From contig CALXVP010000003.1 in the NCBI GenBank assembly GCA_944392125.1, positions 1-64,000 on the forward strand: a stretch of 64,000 nucleotides of DNA. Direction: 5' to 3'. Numbering within the stretch: position 1 is the first letter of the stretch; each line of letters begins with the position of its first letter. A program made the position numbers and the translations under genes. This document shows, one piece after another, positions 36,327-45,511 of this stretch. Source of the stretch: an uncultured Alphaproteobacteria bacterium (lineage in GTDB: Bacteria; Pseudomonadota; Alphaproteobacteria; CAAHEQ01; UBA3637). The notes under the pieces were generated by a model. That model was not told the DNA's origin and made no database searches. It saw only the letters and a program-made list of their open reading frames with translations.

Positions 36327-36641
36327 TTTTATCTCTATATTGCATAAATTTCCGTTTAGATGATATAGTATAATTGAGATTATAAAGGTATTTTCAAAAT
36401 AATCAAGTGAAAATTTAAATCAAAGTATCTACTTGTAAAATAACAATTTTTTAAGATTGATTTTTATGGGGCGATTTTGCGCTGTTTCCTCTCTACATAA
36501 ACGGACCTTTTTGTAGAGTTCTTGCTCATAAAGAAATTTTAATCTATTTTCGACCAATTATTCCAAATATAAAAAAGAGGCAATCGCTTATCTGATTGCC
36601 TTTTCTATGCTAGGTAAAATCTAAAAAATCAAACGATTATA
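36327..36641 (-). promoter_or_regulatory. Upstream region of the Cys-rich gene, with promoter and fabF terminator
   Basis: Minus-strand TTGATT (36403-36408), 16-bp spacer and exact TATAAT (36381-36386) form a promoter about 55 bp from the start codon. A short inverted repeat CTCTACA/TGTAGAG (36491-36518) lies further upstream. Stem GGCAATC/GATTGCC flanked by A and T runs (36574-36604) should terminate fabF. No gene is seen. Confidence 0.65.
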
Positions 36642-37895
36642 TTAGATTTTTTTGAATATTAAACTACCGTTCGTTCCACCAAATCCAAATGAATTGGATA
36701 AGGCAACATTCACTGTTTTCTCCTTTGCAACTTTCGGAACAAGATCAAATCCTTTCGTTGCCTCTTCCGGATTCTCTAAGTTAATTGTCGGCGGCAAAAT
36801 GCCTGTTTGAATTGCCATAACGGAATAAATGGATTCAACTGCACCCGCAGCACCCAACAAGTGCCCGATGCATGATTTCGTTGATGACATAGATACCTTT
36901 GAATCCATTCCAAACACTTCCTTAACAGCATTAAATTCAACCATATCGCCCAACGGTGTAGATGTGCCGTGCGCATTGATATAATCAACATCTTCCGGAT
37001 TTAATCCTGCGGATTTCAACGCGCCTTTCATCGCCCGTAAGCCACCGTTTCCGCCCGGAGCCGTAATGTGATGCGCATCACCCGTCATTGCATATCCGAC
37101 AACTTCCGCATAAATCTTGGCTCCCCGTTTTTTCGCATGTTCGTACTCTTCCAACACCAAAACACCGGCACCCTCGCCCATCACAAAACCGTCACGACCC
37201 GTATCCCACGGACGCGAAGATAATGTCGGCGTATCATTATAATGCGTCGACAACGCTTTTGCTTGCGAGAAACCTGCAATGCCGATTTTACAAATAGCAG
37301 CTTCTGCACCGCCCGCAACCATCACATCGGCTTCATTATTTTTAATAATCCGCATGGCATCGCCGATTGCGTGTGTTCCCGTTGCGCAAGCCGTTACAAC
37401 CGCATGATTCGGCCCCTTAAATCCATACTTAATGGATACTTGACCTGAAATTAAGTTAATCAATGCCGACGGAATAAAAAACGGCGATAACCGTCTGGGG
37501 CCTTGTTCGTGAACTAAAATTGAGCCTGCTTCAATTGTTTGCAATCCGCCGATACCGGAACCGATTAAAACACCGGCACGTTCGGCTTCTTCTTCCGTTT
37601 GTGGCACAAAGCCCGAATCTTCCACGGCATCCGTTGCCGCACTTAATCCATATAAAATAAAAGGATCTACATGCCGTTGCTCTTTCGGAGACAATACGGA
37701 ATCAGGACAAAATTCGCCCTCTGCATTACCAACCGGAATCTGGCCCGCTACTTTACAAACAAAATTTTCCGTATCAAATGATTTAATGGCCGAAATTCCC
37801 GAAACGCCTTTCGTGATTTTATCCCAGTTCGTTTTTAACCCGCGTCCGAGCGGACTTAAAATTCCCATTCCCGTTATAACAACTCTTCTCGTCAT
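36642..37895 (-). CDS. fabF: Beta-ketoacyl-ACP synthase II
   Basis: Condensing enzyme of type II fatty-acid elongation, 417 residues. The catalytic triad is visible: Cys in VTACATGTHAIGDA, the first His in NAHGTSTPLGD and the second in KSCIGHLLGAAGAVES, and the C-terminal FGFGGTNG loop is intact. Last of a fabG-acpP-fabF cluster on the minus strand, separated from acpP by 105 bp that include a hairpin, so its level may be lower than that of acpP. Confidence 0.97.
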   Translation of the reverse strand: MTRRVVITGMGILSPLGRGLKTNWDKITKGVSGISAIKSFDTENFVCKVAGQIPVGNAEGEFCPDSVLSPKEQRHVDPFILYGLSAATDAVEDSGFVPQTEEEAERAGVLIGSGIGGLQTIEAGSILVHEQGPRRLSPFFIPSALINLISGQVSIKYGFKGPNHAVVTACATGTHAIGDAMRIIKNNEADVMVAGGAEAAICKIGIAGFSQAKALSTHYNDTPTLSSRPWDTGRDGFVMGEGAGVLVLEEYEHAKKRGAKIYAEVVGYAMTGDAHHITAPGGNGGLRAMKGALKSAGLNPEDVDYINAHGTSTPLGDMVEFNAVKEVFGMDSKVSMSSTKSCIGHLLGAAGAVESIYSVMAIQTGILPPTINLENPEEATKGFDLVPKVAKEKTVNVALSNSFGFGGTNGSLIFKKI

Positions 37896-37942
37896 CCTTG
37901 TTCCCTTTGATTTTTTATGGATTAAAAATTGATATTGATAAA

Positions 37943-37978
37943 AAAGGACGCCTACTCGAATATCGAATCAGACGTCCT
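37943..37978 (-). terminator. Hairpin between acpP and fabF (terminator or attenuator)
   Basis: Stem GGACGtCT / AGgCGTCC closing an AT-rich inner palindrome, followed on the minus strand by TTTTTT, 24 bp after the acpP stop. Read-through would allow fabF expression. Confidence 0.7.
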
Positions 37979-38000
37979 CCTTGTATTTTCATCCGAAAAA

Positions 38001-38234
38001 TTACATTTGTTTTTCAATGAAATCAACCGCGTCTTTAACCGTGCGGATTTTTTCGGCGGCGTCATCCGGAATTGAGCATCCGAATTCTTCTTCAAAAGCC
38101 ATAACTAATTCAACTGTGTCCAAACTGTCGGCACCCAAATCGTCAATAAAGCTGGCGTTTTCAACAACTTTGGCTTCATCAACACCCAAGTGTTCTACAA
38201 CAATTTTCTTAACACGTTCTGCAACATTACTCAT
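38001..38234 (-). CDS. acpP: Acyl carrier protein
   Basis: Small acidic carrier of growing acyl chains, 77 residues. The phosphopantetheine attachment serine is in [19 protein letters not shown], the family signature. It is encoded between fabG and fabF as in most bacteria. AAAGGAAAT precedes the ATG. Confidence 0.97.
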   Translation of the reverse strand: MSNVAERVKKIVVEHLGVDEAKVVENASFIDDLGADSLDTVELVMAFEEEFGCSIPDDAAEKIRTVKDAVDFIEKQM

Positions 38235-38395
38235 TTTTATTTCCTTTTCTTATATTAAACAAATTTGTCCGTGAAAGACGAAAACGGATTATCTTTAACA
38301 TATTTTTTTCGTTTCGTCCAGCACTTTTTTTAATTTAATGTCTTTTTTCTTGCCTTTCAACGGGTTGTATCCCCTCTTCCGGCTTTTTTATGACA

Positions 38396-39133
38396 TTAAA
38401 TCATTGCCATTCCGCCGTTCACGTGGATTGTTTGCCCCGTGATATATCCGGCTTCATCACTCGCCAAAAAAACAACGGCATTTGCAATATCTTCGGCCGT
38501 TCCCAACCGTCCCATCGGCACTTCTTTTAATAATTGGGCACGCACTTCCTCGCTTAAAGCATCCGTCATCGGTGTTTTAATAAATCCCGGTGCAACACAG
38601 TTAAACGTGATATTCCGCGATGCCAACTCCTGAGCCATACATTTGCTCATAGCAATCAATCCTGCTTTGGATGCCGAATAGTTTGCCTGACCCGCATTTC
38701 CCATAACGCCGACAATGGAAGCCATGCTGATAACACGCCCGAATCTGCGTTTCATCATGCCCGGAATAACGGCTCTTGCCAACTTAAAGCCGGCCGTTAA
38801 GTTAATGTTTAATACGGCTTGCCATTGATCGTCCGTCATTCTCATAGCTAAACCGTCTTTCGTGATACCGGCGTTATTGACCAAAATATCAATGCGACCC
38901 ATATCGGCTTCCGCTTGCTTAACAAGCGCATTCAAGCTATCCGAATCCGTTAAATTCGCTGAGTAGACGTAAACTCTATCCCCCAACTCGGCTTGAAATG
39001 CCTTTAACGTATCCATATTCATATCCGTCAACGCAAGTGTTGCCCCTTGAGCGTGCATCTTCTTCGCAATTTGACGACCGATACCGCCCGTTGCGCCCGT
39101 AATTAAGGCTGTTTTTCCTGTTAAATCAAACAT
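38396..39133 (-). CDS. fabG: 3-oxoacyl-ACP reductase
   Basis: NADPH-dependent ketoreductase of fatty-acid elongation, 245 residues. It has the cofactor loop TGATGGIGRQIAKK, NNAGITKDGL, the catalytic Ser in MASIVGVMGN and the Tyr/Lys pair in YSASKAGL. AAGGAG lies just upstream of the ATG. First gene of fabG-acpP-fabF, behind a good promoter; acpP follows after about 160 bp that show no gene. Confidence 0.95.
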   Translation of the reverse strand: MFDLTGKTALITGATGGIGRQIAKKMHAQGATLALTDMNMDTLKAFQAELGDRVYVYSANLTDSDSLNALVKQAEADMGRIDILVNNAGITKDGLAMRMTDDQWQAVLNINLTAGFKLARAVIPGMMKRRFGRVISMASIVGVMGNAGQANYSASKAGLIAMSKCMAQELASRNITFNCVAPGFIKTPMTDALSEEVRAQLLKEVPMGRLGTAEDIANAVVFLASDEAGYITGQTIHVNGGMAMI

Positions 39134-39163
39134 TTTCTCTCCTTTTCGTTTAACTCGTTTTGT

Positions 39164-39192
39164 TTTATAGCACTCTTTATTTTCATTTGCAA
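39164..39192 (-). promoter_or_regulatory. Promoter of fabG
   Basis: Minus-strand TTGCAA (39187-39192), 17-bp spacer, TATAAA (39164-39169), about 30 bp before the start codon; the same hexamers as the rpsB promoter. Confidence 0.75.
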
Positions 39193-39298
39193 GCGATTTT
39201 ATTGATTTGTCATATTATCGTCATTTTCATCGGCAGATGTTTATACTGACAGCCCAATGGTAAGTCTATAAAGGAGATAATAGTTCACTCCGATTCGT

Positions 39299-39592
39299 TT
39301 AATTTTCAAATCGCGTGAATAAGGATTGGATTTCGTTTAATGCCTTTTCTCTTTCCTTTTCGTTTTTAAAAGATTGCGTTGCCCGCTCCTGCAAATGCGC
39401 ATTTAATAAATTCCCTTCTATAGATTTAATGGCCGCCCGAACGGATCTTAATTGCGTCAACACATCCGCACATTCACGATCCGATTCAATCATGCGTTTA
39501 ATGCCTTCAATTTGCCCGCTAATGCGATTTAATTTGGGTAATTGCGCTTGTGATGTTTGTTTCGGCATTATTTTTTTTGATAATAATTTCAT
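39299..39592 (-). CDS. CsoR/RcnR/FrmR-family transcriptional repressor
   Basis: All-helical tetrameric repressor of 97 residues. LNRISGQIEGIKRMIESDREC and DVLTQLRSVRAAIKSIEGNLLNAHLQE are the family core. The first ligand Cys is present, but the CsoR-type His-x3-Cys of helix 2 is not (NLLNAHLQE), which is closer to FrmR/RcnR-like patterns, so copper sensing is unlikely. The frame opens at a TTG at 39613; the ATG at 39592 has AAGG 10 bases upstream, and a third start at MPKQ would give Pro2 as in FrmR but lacks a ribosome binding site. No obvious target gene is adjacent. Confidence 0.85.
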   Translation of the reverse strand: MKLLSKKIMPKQTSQAQLPKLNRISGQIEGIKRMIESDRECADVLTQLRSVRAAIKSIEGNLLNAHLQERATQSFKNEKEREKALNEIQSLFTRFEN

Positions 39593-39708
39593 AATGTTAC
39601 AACCTTTCTTCAAATCGTTTTATTCGCGAATTATGAATGTATCATAAAAAAATAAAATCTTTTTGTCAAGTATAAAGTCATTAAACGTGCGATTTCACGA
39701 GTCACAAT

Positions 39709-40644
39709 TTATTCTTTTGCCACCGATTTAATTTTTACGCTTATTTCGTAAAATATCAAATACATACAAGCTAAAAACAATGGAATAAAAAAGTAAACAA
39801 CACGGTAAATAAATAAACTACCGATAATGCCTGCCTTATCTGCTACCTCATGCGGGAAAAGCAACAAAAACATTGTGGTTAAAACCCCTAACCCGCCCGG
39901 CACTTGTGAAATAAGGCTTGTGATTTGCGCAACCGTGAAAATTATAAAAACCGGTAAAAACGGGGTATCGACATGATACCGTAATATACAGTAAAACACC
40001 ATTGAAACCAAAAAGTTATCCGCCAATCCGACACACAGTTGCGCCAGAGTCATTTTCCCCGTCGGCGCCGATAATTCAACACCGCCGATTTTAAGTTTAC
40101 GTTTTTTATAAACAATTTGAAAATAATAAATCAAAAAAGCGCCGATAATTAAAATAGATGCAATATAAAATGTTCTTAAATGCGTTGCATCAATTAAATG
40201 ATGTGAAAACGGCGTCAATGCCGTTGCCACAACGTATATTGCTCCCATACCCATAAAAATCGTCAGTGTTTCAAAGGCGATTAACACCAATACGTTTGCG
40301 CGCGAAATACCGAGCGGTGTGTAGAACAGATACCGAATCGCACCGCCGGAAGCAAAGGCGTGTCCCACCGTATTGCTGACGGCGAACCCGACAGAAGATG
40401 TTTTAAAAATTGTTTTAAAAGGCACTTTTTGACGAATGTAATCAAGCGACAGAATATCATATCCGGCCAAAGCGATGTAATCCGACAAAACAAACAACCC
40501 TGCCAGCGCAATAACCCATATCGGCGTTGAAAGAATCAAGTTAAAAAGATACTGCCAACCGATTTTATCCACCTCACGAATAATCATCCAAAGCGCAACA
40601 CCAAAAAAAAGAAAACTGATAAATTGTATAATTTTATTAAGCAT
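39709..40644 (-). CDS. YbhN/UPF0104-like integral membrane protein
   Basis: A 311-residue protein with about eight membrane helices, matching the lysylphosphatidylglycerol synthase transmembrane superfamily (LPG_synthase_TM). Typical segments are SDYIALAGYDILSLDYI, GHAFASGGAIRYLFY and SQVPGGLGVLTTMFLLLFP. The soluble aminoacyl-transferase domain of MprF is absent, so it does not itself make lysyl-PG; lipid flipping is the usual suggestion. Neighbours do not clarify the role. Confidence 0.82.
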   Translation of the reverse strand: MLNKIIQFISFLFFGVALWMIIREVDKIGWQYLFNLILSTPIWVIALAGLFVLSDYIALAGYDILSLDYIRQKVPFKTIFKTSSVGFAVSNTVGHAFASGGAIRYLFYTPLGISRANVLVLIAFETLTIFMGMGAIYVVATALTPFSHHLIDATHLRTFYIASILIIGAFLIYYFQIVYKKRKLKIGGVELSAPTGKMTLAQLCVGLADNFLVSMVFYCILRYHVDTPFLPVFIIFTVAQITSLISQVPGGLGVLTTMFLLLFPHEVADKAGIIGSLFIYRVVYFFIPLFLACMYLIFYEISVKIKSVAKE

Positions 40645-40726
40645 TTTTCTTTCTCCTTACCAAACGTTCCGATACATATATTGCCTTATTCAAACAAGCC
40701 TCTTTCGACCAAATACCTTTCCGCAA

Positions 40727-40760
40727 AAAACGGCGAAGATTCAAATAATTTCGCCGTTTT
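40727..40760 (-). terminator. Terminator of the porin gene
   Basis: Stem AAAACGGCGAA / TTTCGCCGTTTT around an 11-nt loop, 18 bp after the porin stop, with a T run on the minus strand. Confidence 0.8.
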
Positions 40761-40777
40761 AATGAAATAAGAACGGA

Positions 40778-42328
40778 TTAAAACATCATCGTCATCCGCA
40801 ACGATGTAACCGTTGCCGTATTTGATTTTGTATTCAATCCAGGATTTATATAGAATTGAATATCCGGCGTAATCGTAATAAAGGAGCCGATTCCCCACGC
40901 CCAATAGGCTTCCAGCACATTTTCCACCGAACGAGTGCCGGGGCCGTTGACTTCTTTATCTAATTTATTCACGGCACCGGCCACACCGATTTGGTCCAGC
41001 GGATTGCGATTCAGCGGATTATTATAAACGCCACCCAACACATACGATTGCTTAATCCCCGTCACGCCCTTACTGGCCCCGTTGACACGCGCAAAAATCG
41101 CTGTTTTTTCTCCGATATTTTGTTGCGCATTGATACTCCAACCATTCGTTTTTCCCTCCTGTTCAGGCACGCTCGGTTGATGATATAATAAAAGGCTGAG
41201 TGTTGCATCTCCGAGGGGCGTTTTGGGGTTAATCGTGCCACTCACGAATGTTGTATATTTAGCATCATCTAAATGACTTGTGGAAATGCGATTTCCATCA
41301 ATATTCGTTGCGTCCTGCATACCGACCGACACGCTCCAAAAATCATTCGGCGCAATCGTTGCGTATCCGCCGATACCGGCCGACGCATAAGTGCTTGACG
41401 CATTCTGACTGAGTGCCTCGTTGATAAAATTAATTTGTTGATTCGAATCGTATGAAGTGCCGTCAAAGTTATATAACGGGAATTGCCCCAACGTAACCGA
41501 GAGCCAATCCATCACCCCGGCAAACTGTTGCGTATAGCTTAACTGATAAAAATAATTTTCTTTATTCAAAGAATCGTTCACACCGTTGACAACACCGATA
41601 TTATTTCCCAAATCATCTCCGCTACCATTCCAATACCGCACCAACTCGTATGCTATATCAAATGAACCGCTTCCCCAGGTATCCGATTGAAATGCATCCC
41701 AAGTTGCCGTTCCGTAATACTGACTTTGCCACGGCGTTATTTTACCGTTCGGTGCAGCGCGCTGTCCCATATACGAAACATCCAATGAATAAGAAATACC
41801 CGTTTTATCTTGCAATTCTTTTTTAAAACGACTGTAGTCGGCACCGAAAGAATCGAGTTTACCAAACAAATGGTGACTTGTTGATGGGCTAAGTGCCCGC
41901 CGTCCGTCAACAGACTTTGAATGCAAAATCGGCGCCGATTCGGATGATTCCATCCCTGTTTCATCGCCACCGTTTCTGCCTAAAAAAGCGGATAAATCTT
42001 GTTGAACCCCCTCTTTAAAAACAGGGCTCTTTTTGTTTTCCAAGGCAAGCCGAACGGCATTTTCCCTTACCTGTTTCGGAAGTGTTGATATGGGTAAAGC
42101 AACCGTATTTTCATCAACGGATTTTGCCTTTGTTTCGGAGCGAAAATTCGGTCTGTTTTGCTCAGGCGATTCTCGTTTTTGATATTTTCCCGTATCGGGA
42201 ATACCGATTTCTTGACGAGATGTCGGACTGGTTGACCCCGCATCTAAATGACGGACGGGTTGAGCCAACGTCGGAAAACTCAAAAGTGTTGTCATAATCA
42301 GGCAAAACTTCCATCGGGCAGTAATCAT
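40778..42328 (-). CDS. OprB-like carbohydrate-selective porin
   Basis: Outer-membrane beta-barrel of 516 residues. Signal peptide about 1-22 (ends LAQ), then an unusual linker of ~130 residues rich in Ser, Pro, Glu and Lys without beta pattern, then the barrel (about 150-516) with GISYSLDVSYMGQRAAPNGK, LGQFPLYNFDGTSYDSNQQ and GGVYNNPLNRNPLDQIGVA, and a C-terminal phenylalanine as barrel assembly requires. OprB-type proteins import sugars. GGAGG precedes the ATG. Confidence 0.85.
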   Translation of the reverse strand: MITARWKFCLIMTTLLSFPTLAQPVRHLDAGSTSPTSRQEIGIPDTGKYQKRESPEQNRPNFRSETKAKSVDENTVALPISTLPKQVRENAVRLALENKKSPVFKEGVQQDLSAFLGRNGGDETGMESSESAPILHSKSVDGRRALSPSTSHHLFGKLDSFGADYSRFKKELQDKTGISYSLDVSYMGQRAAPNGKITPWQSQYYGTATWDAFQSDTWGSGSFDIAYELVRYWNGSGDDLGNNIGVVNGVNDSLNKENYFYQLSYTQQFAGVMDWLSVTLGQFPLYNFDGTSYDSNQQINFINEALSQNASSTYASAGIGGYATIAPNDFWSVSVGMQDATNIDGNRISTSHLDDAKYTTFVSGTINPKTPLGDATLSLLLYHQPSVPEQEGKTNGWSINAQQNIGEKTAIFARVNGASKGVTGIKQSYVLGGVYNNPLNRNPLDQIGVAGAVNKLDKEVNGPGTRSVENVLEAYWAWGIGSFITITPDIQFYINPGLNTKSNTATVTSLRMTMMF

Positions 42329-42414
42329 TTTTGCATTCCTCCTTTATCGCTGTTTCTGATGTATTCCGTATTAACTTATTTATGTTCTAGGTAGGCAGTA
42401 AAACCGATTCAACA

Positions 42415-42449
42415 AAACCCGTCCGAAAGCAGGTAGTTCGGACGAGTTT
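42415..42449. terminator. Terminator of the SIMPL operon
   Basis: Stem AAACcCGTCCGAA / TTCGGACGaGTTT with a 9-nt loop, downstream of the 42495-42782 stop and followed by GTTTTGTTG on the minus strand. Confidence 0.7.
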
Positions 42450-42494
42450 CATATTTATGCACATCAATAAATGATATGGGCCGAATAAAGTGCG

Positions 42495-42782
42495 CTAATC
42501 TCCCCTATTGCGACCGTATTTTCGCATTAACCTGAGTTGATTGGCATCGGCATGCGGATGCTCTTCGGCAATTTGTTTTTCTTCTTGCGCCTGTCTTGTA
42601 TTTTCAACGGCGGGTTGTTCTAAACTCATCCCTTCACGCCAATGGCTGTCTCCCAATTCTAAATTTTGTATGTATCGCCAATAAAGATTCGTCAGGCAAG
42701 GATCATCTTTCACTTGCTCTAACACATCAAATAAATCCTGCTTTGCGGTGTGATTTATGCCCTGCTCTTTATTATCCGACAT
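42495..42782 (-). CDS. Small hypothetical protein downstream of the SIMPL gene
   Basis: A 95-residue, acidic, Gln/Glu-rich protein with no recognised family, signal peptide or membrane helix. I accept it because it starts 9 bp after the SIMPL stop, has AAGGTG eight bases before the ATG, and ends before a proper terminator. The core DLFDVLEQVKDDPCLTNLYWRYI may be a short helical domain. Confidence 0.6.
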   Translation of the reverse strand: MSDNKEQGINHTAKQDLFDVLEQVKDDPCLTNLYWRYIQNLELGDSHWREGMSLEQPAVENTRQAQEEKQIAEEHPHADANQLRLMRKYGRNRGD

Positions 42783-42791
42783 GTAATCACC

Positions 42792-43532
42792 TTAATCCAA
42801 GTAATACTCTACGGTTGAAACCACGCGAATTTTTTTGTTAATATAAGATGTTTCATCGGCCCCCGGAATATCATCCTGCGGTAAGATTGAAAAAACGCCC
42901 TGATTTGCGCGCTTAATCTGCCCGACGCGACTTTGTGAATTTTTCGCAAATTCCTCTGCCGCTTGTTTAGCGTTTTGCGTTGCTTCAGCGAGCATTTCGG
43001 GTTTAACATCATTCAGCTTTGTAAACACGTAATGCACGGGGCGAGCATATTCTTCATTAGCGAAAAGAACGCCTTGCCCCACCAACGAACCGATTCTTTC
43101 ACTGCTTTGCGCAACCTGCATGATTTGAGGCGAACGAACGGTGATGCTTTGCGTTAAAATAAATTGAGGTTTATCAACCGCTTTTTCATAATAAGGATTT
43201 GCATTTAAATCATTCGTGTTAATGCGGTTAATGGCAATTTCATCTGCCGAGAATTTATTTGCTTTCAAATAAGCCATAATGATATTCAAGCTGTTTTCCA
43301 AACTTTGTTGCACTTCATTTAAATGATTGCCCGTTGCTTGGAATTTAATCGTCCAAATAGCCAAATCCGCCGTAACGTTTTTTTCGGCCAAGCCTTTAAC
43401 CGTAACGGAACGATTGTTCATTTGGGCTTGATAATAATAGTATCCCGGAAAAAATCCGCCGAGCGCAATGCCGATGCCCAACACAATACTGCCCAATAAA
43501 AAAGATTTTTTACACGTAGATTGATTTTCCAT
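42792..43532 (-). CDS. SIMPL-domain (DUF541) envelope protein
   Basis: A 246-residue protein with an N-terminal membrane anchor or uncleaved signal (about 9-31, SFLLGSIVLGIGIALGGFFPG) and a periplasmic SIMPL domain (VTVKGLAEKNVTADLAIWTIKF at the start, ending VSTVEYYLD). The family's function is poorly known; stress protection has been proposed for some members. A longer frame opens at 43673, but the ATG at 43532 has GGAGGG upstream and gives the usual length. Divergent from ccrM. Confidence 0.85.
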   Translation of the reverse strand: MENQSTCKKSFLLGSIVLGIGIALGGFFPGYYYYQAQMNNRSVTVKGLAEKNVTADLAIWTIKFQATGNHLNEVQQSLENSLNIIMAYLKANKFSADEIAINRINTNDLNANPYYEKAVDKPQFILTQSITVRSPQIMQVAQSSERIGSLVGQGVLFANEEYARPVHYVFTKLNDVKPEMLAEATQNAKQAAEEFAKNSQSRVGQIKRANQGVFSILPQDDIPGADETSYINKKIRVVSTVEYYLD

Positions 43533-43693
43533 AAGTCCCTCCGTTGAATAAATTGAAATGAGCGATGTCAGTATAAAGTCGGAAAGAAAAAAAAGCAAAC
43601 AATTTTGAAAAAAAACGAATCTGTTAAGAAAATAATTACTTTTATTGGCTACAATGCAAGAAGTTAATTTCAATCAGTGAGGGATTCCAACGG

Positions 43694-44779
43694 ATGCAAA
43701 CAAATTGTATTTTACAAGGAGACAGTATTGAAATCATGAAATCCATGCCGGATGAATGTGTGGATGTTATTTTTGCCGATCCGCCGTATTTTATGCAACT
43801 CGGCGGAGATTTACTGCGTCCGGATGCCACGAAGGTAGACGCCGTAGACGATTCGTGGGATAAATTTGATAATTTTGAAGCATACGATTGTTTCACGCAT
43901 AACTGGATGCAAGAAGCCCGGCGGATATTGAAGCCGAACGGCACGATGTGGGTAATCGGATCATATCACAATATTTTCCGCGTTGGAACACAGATACAAA
44001 ATTTAGGCTTTTGGATTTTAAACGATATTGTTTGGGTTAAAACGAATCCGATGCCGAATTTTCATGGCACGCGCTTTACAAATGCGCACGAAACATTGAT
44101 ATGGTGTGCAAAATCGGATAAATCAAAATATACATTCAATTATGAAAGTATGAAACGGTTTAACGATGATTTGCAAATGCGTTCGGATTGGCATTTACCG
44201 ATTTGCTTGGGCGCAGAACGCCTTAAAACGCCTGACGGGAAAAAAGTGCATACCACGCAGAAGCCGGAAAGTTTATTATATCGCGTTATTTTGGCATCAA
44301 CGAATCCGAATGATGTTATTTTAGATCCCTTTTTCGGAACGGGCACAACGGGTGCCGTTGCCAAAAAATTGGGTCGCAAATATATCGGCATTGAGCGAGA
44401 CGCCACATATATTTCTTATGCGCAAAAGCGGTTAGATGCCATTACGGAAATTACGGACGACACGATTTTTGAGCCGGCCAACAGCAAGAAAACCGAACCG
44501 CGCATACCGTTCGGCGCCGTTATAGAGCATGGGCTTTTAAAGCCGGGGCAGAAAGTGTTTGACAGTAAGCGCCGTTTTTGTGCCACGGTGCGCGCGGACG
44601 GATCATTGCAAACGGGATCACAGCAAGGCTCCATTCATCAACTCGGAGCAAAATTGCAAGGGTTACCCTCTTGCAACGGGTGGACATTCTGGCATTTACC
44701 GAAAGATTCAAAAACAGGCGAGATGATTACGCTGGATTCCCTGCGTCAAGAATTAAAAGATATGATTCATTTATCATAA
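43694..44779 (+). CDS. ccrM: Cell-cycle DNA adenine methyltransferase CcrM (GANTC)
   Basis: N6-adenine methyltransferase of the beta class, 361 residues. Catalytic ADPPYFMQLGG (about residue 30) precedes the SAM-binding DPFFGTGTTGAVAKKLGRKYIGIE (about 215), the order of CcrM. The C-terminal ~100 residues (FGAVIEHGLLKPGQKVF ... CNGWTFWHL) form the RAMA-type DNA-binding extension of alphaproteobacterial CcrM, which separates it from restriction methylases. No restriction enzyme is adjacent. Two GANTC sites lie in the 161 bp upstream (43617-43621, 43683-43687), reminiscent of methylation-controlled ccrM promoters. Confidence 0.95.
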   Translation: MQTNCILQGDSIEIMKSMPDECVDVIFADPPYFMQLGGDLLRPDATKVDAVDDSWDKFDNFEAYDCFTHNWMQEARRILKPNGTMWVIGSYHNIFRVGTQIQNLGFWILNDIVWVKTNPMPNFHGTRFTNAHETLIWCAKSDKSKYTFNYESMKRFNDDLQMRSDWHLPICLGAERLKTPDGKKVHTTQKPESLLYRVILASTNPNDVILDPFFGTGTTGAVAKKLGRKYIGIERDATYISYAQKRLDAITEITDDTIFEPANSKKTEPRIPFGAVIEHGLLKPGQKVFDSKRRFCATVRADGSLQTGSQQGSIHQLGAKLQGLPSCNGWTFWHLPKDSKTGEMITLDSLRQELKDMIHLS

Positions 44780-44818
44780 TGAACAGCGTGGATACAGAAT
44801 AAAAAAGAGGAGAAAAAA

Positions 44819-45457
44819 ATGAAAAAAGTAATTATCACAACAGTATTATGTGCCTTTTTGTGCGCTTGTGCCACAAACCCGTATACAGGAGAAAGCCAAG
44901 TTTCCAAAACGGCATGGGGCACGGGTATCGGAACGGCGGCCGGCGCCGGAATCGGTGCGTTAATCGGCGGAAAGAAAGGCGCGTTAATCGGCGCGGGAGC
45001 CGGAGCACTGGTCGGTGCGGGCACGGGAGCCTATATGGATATTCAAGCCAAAAAGTTGCGGGAAGAATTGGTAGGAACAGGTGTGCAGGTTGTGGAGCAA
45101 GACGGCAAAGTTTATTTAATTATGCCGGGCAACATCACATTCGGAACAGCTGATTACACAATTCAACCCTCATTCAAGCCGGCACTTAATTCCATTGCAA
45201 AAGTCATCAACGAGTATGATGAAACAATGGTCCAGATTGTCGGGTATACCGACAGTACGGGAACTGCCGCTTATAACAATACGCTTTCACTGCAACGGGC
45301 AAATGCCGTGTCTAACTACCTGCGTTTGCAAGGGGTATCGGCAAACAGAATCATCACCGACGGTGCCGGTTCTAAAAATCCGATTGCCTCAAATGCTACG
45401 GCAGCGGGACGCGAACAAAACCGTCGCGTGGAAATTGTATTGTTAAATAAGCAATAA
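44819..45457 (+). CDS. OmpA-domain lipoprotein with glycine zipper
   Basis: A 212-residue outer-membrane lipoprotein. Signal peptide with lipobox LCAC puts the lipidated Cys at 17. A glycine-zipper segment (about 30-75, GTGIGTAAGAGIGALIGGKK) follows, then a C-terminal OmpA-like domain (about 95-212) with IVGYTDSTG, LSLQRANAVSNYL and the Arg of REQNRRVEI that binds meso-diaminopimelate. It tethers the outer membrane to peptidoglycan; YiaD-like. AGGAG upstream. Confidence 0.92.
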   Translation: MKKVIITTVLCAFLCACATNPYTGESQVSKTAWGTGIGTAAGAGIGALIGGKKGALIGAGAGALVGAGTGAYMDIQAKKLREELVGTGVQVVEQDGKVYLIMPGNITFGTADYTIQPSFKPALNSIAKVINEYDETMVQIVGYTDSTGTAAYNNTLSLQRANAVSNYLRLQGVSANRIITDGAGSKNPIASNATAAGREQNRRVEIVLLNKQ

Positions 45458-45511
45458 TGTGTAAATGGGCATAACACATTATTCTTGCTGATTATTAGAC
45501 TACTAAATCCG

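Noticed and set aside
36491..36518. Second invertible element upstream of the 33927-36326 gene
   Set aside because: The repeat is only 7 bp with a 14-bp loop, and a proper promoter already faces the gene; a simple hairpin explains it.
43624..43639. CtrA box in front of ccrM (TTAA-N7-TTAA)
   Set aside because: The spacing here is N8 before TTAC, not N7 before TTAA, so it does not meet the consensus.
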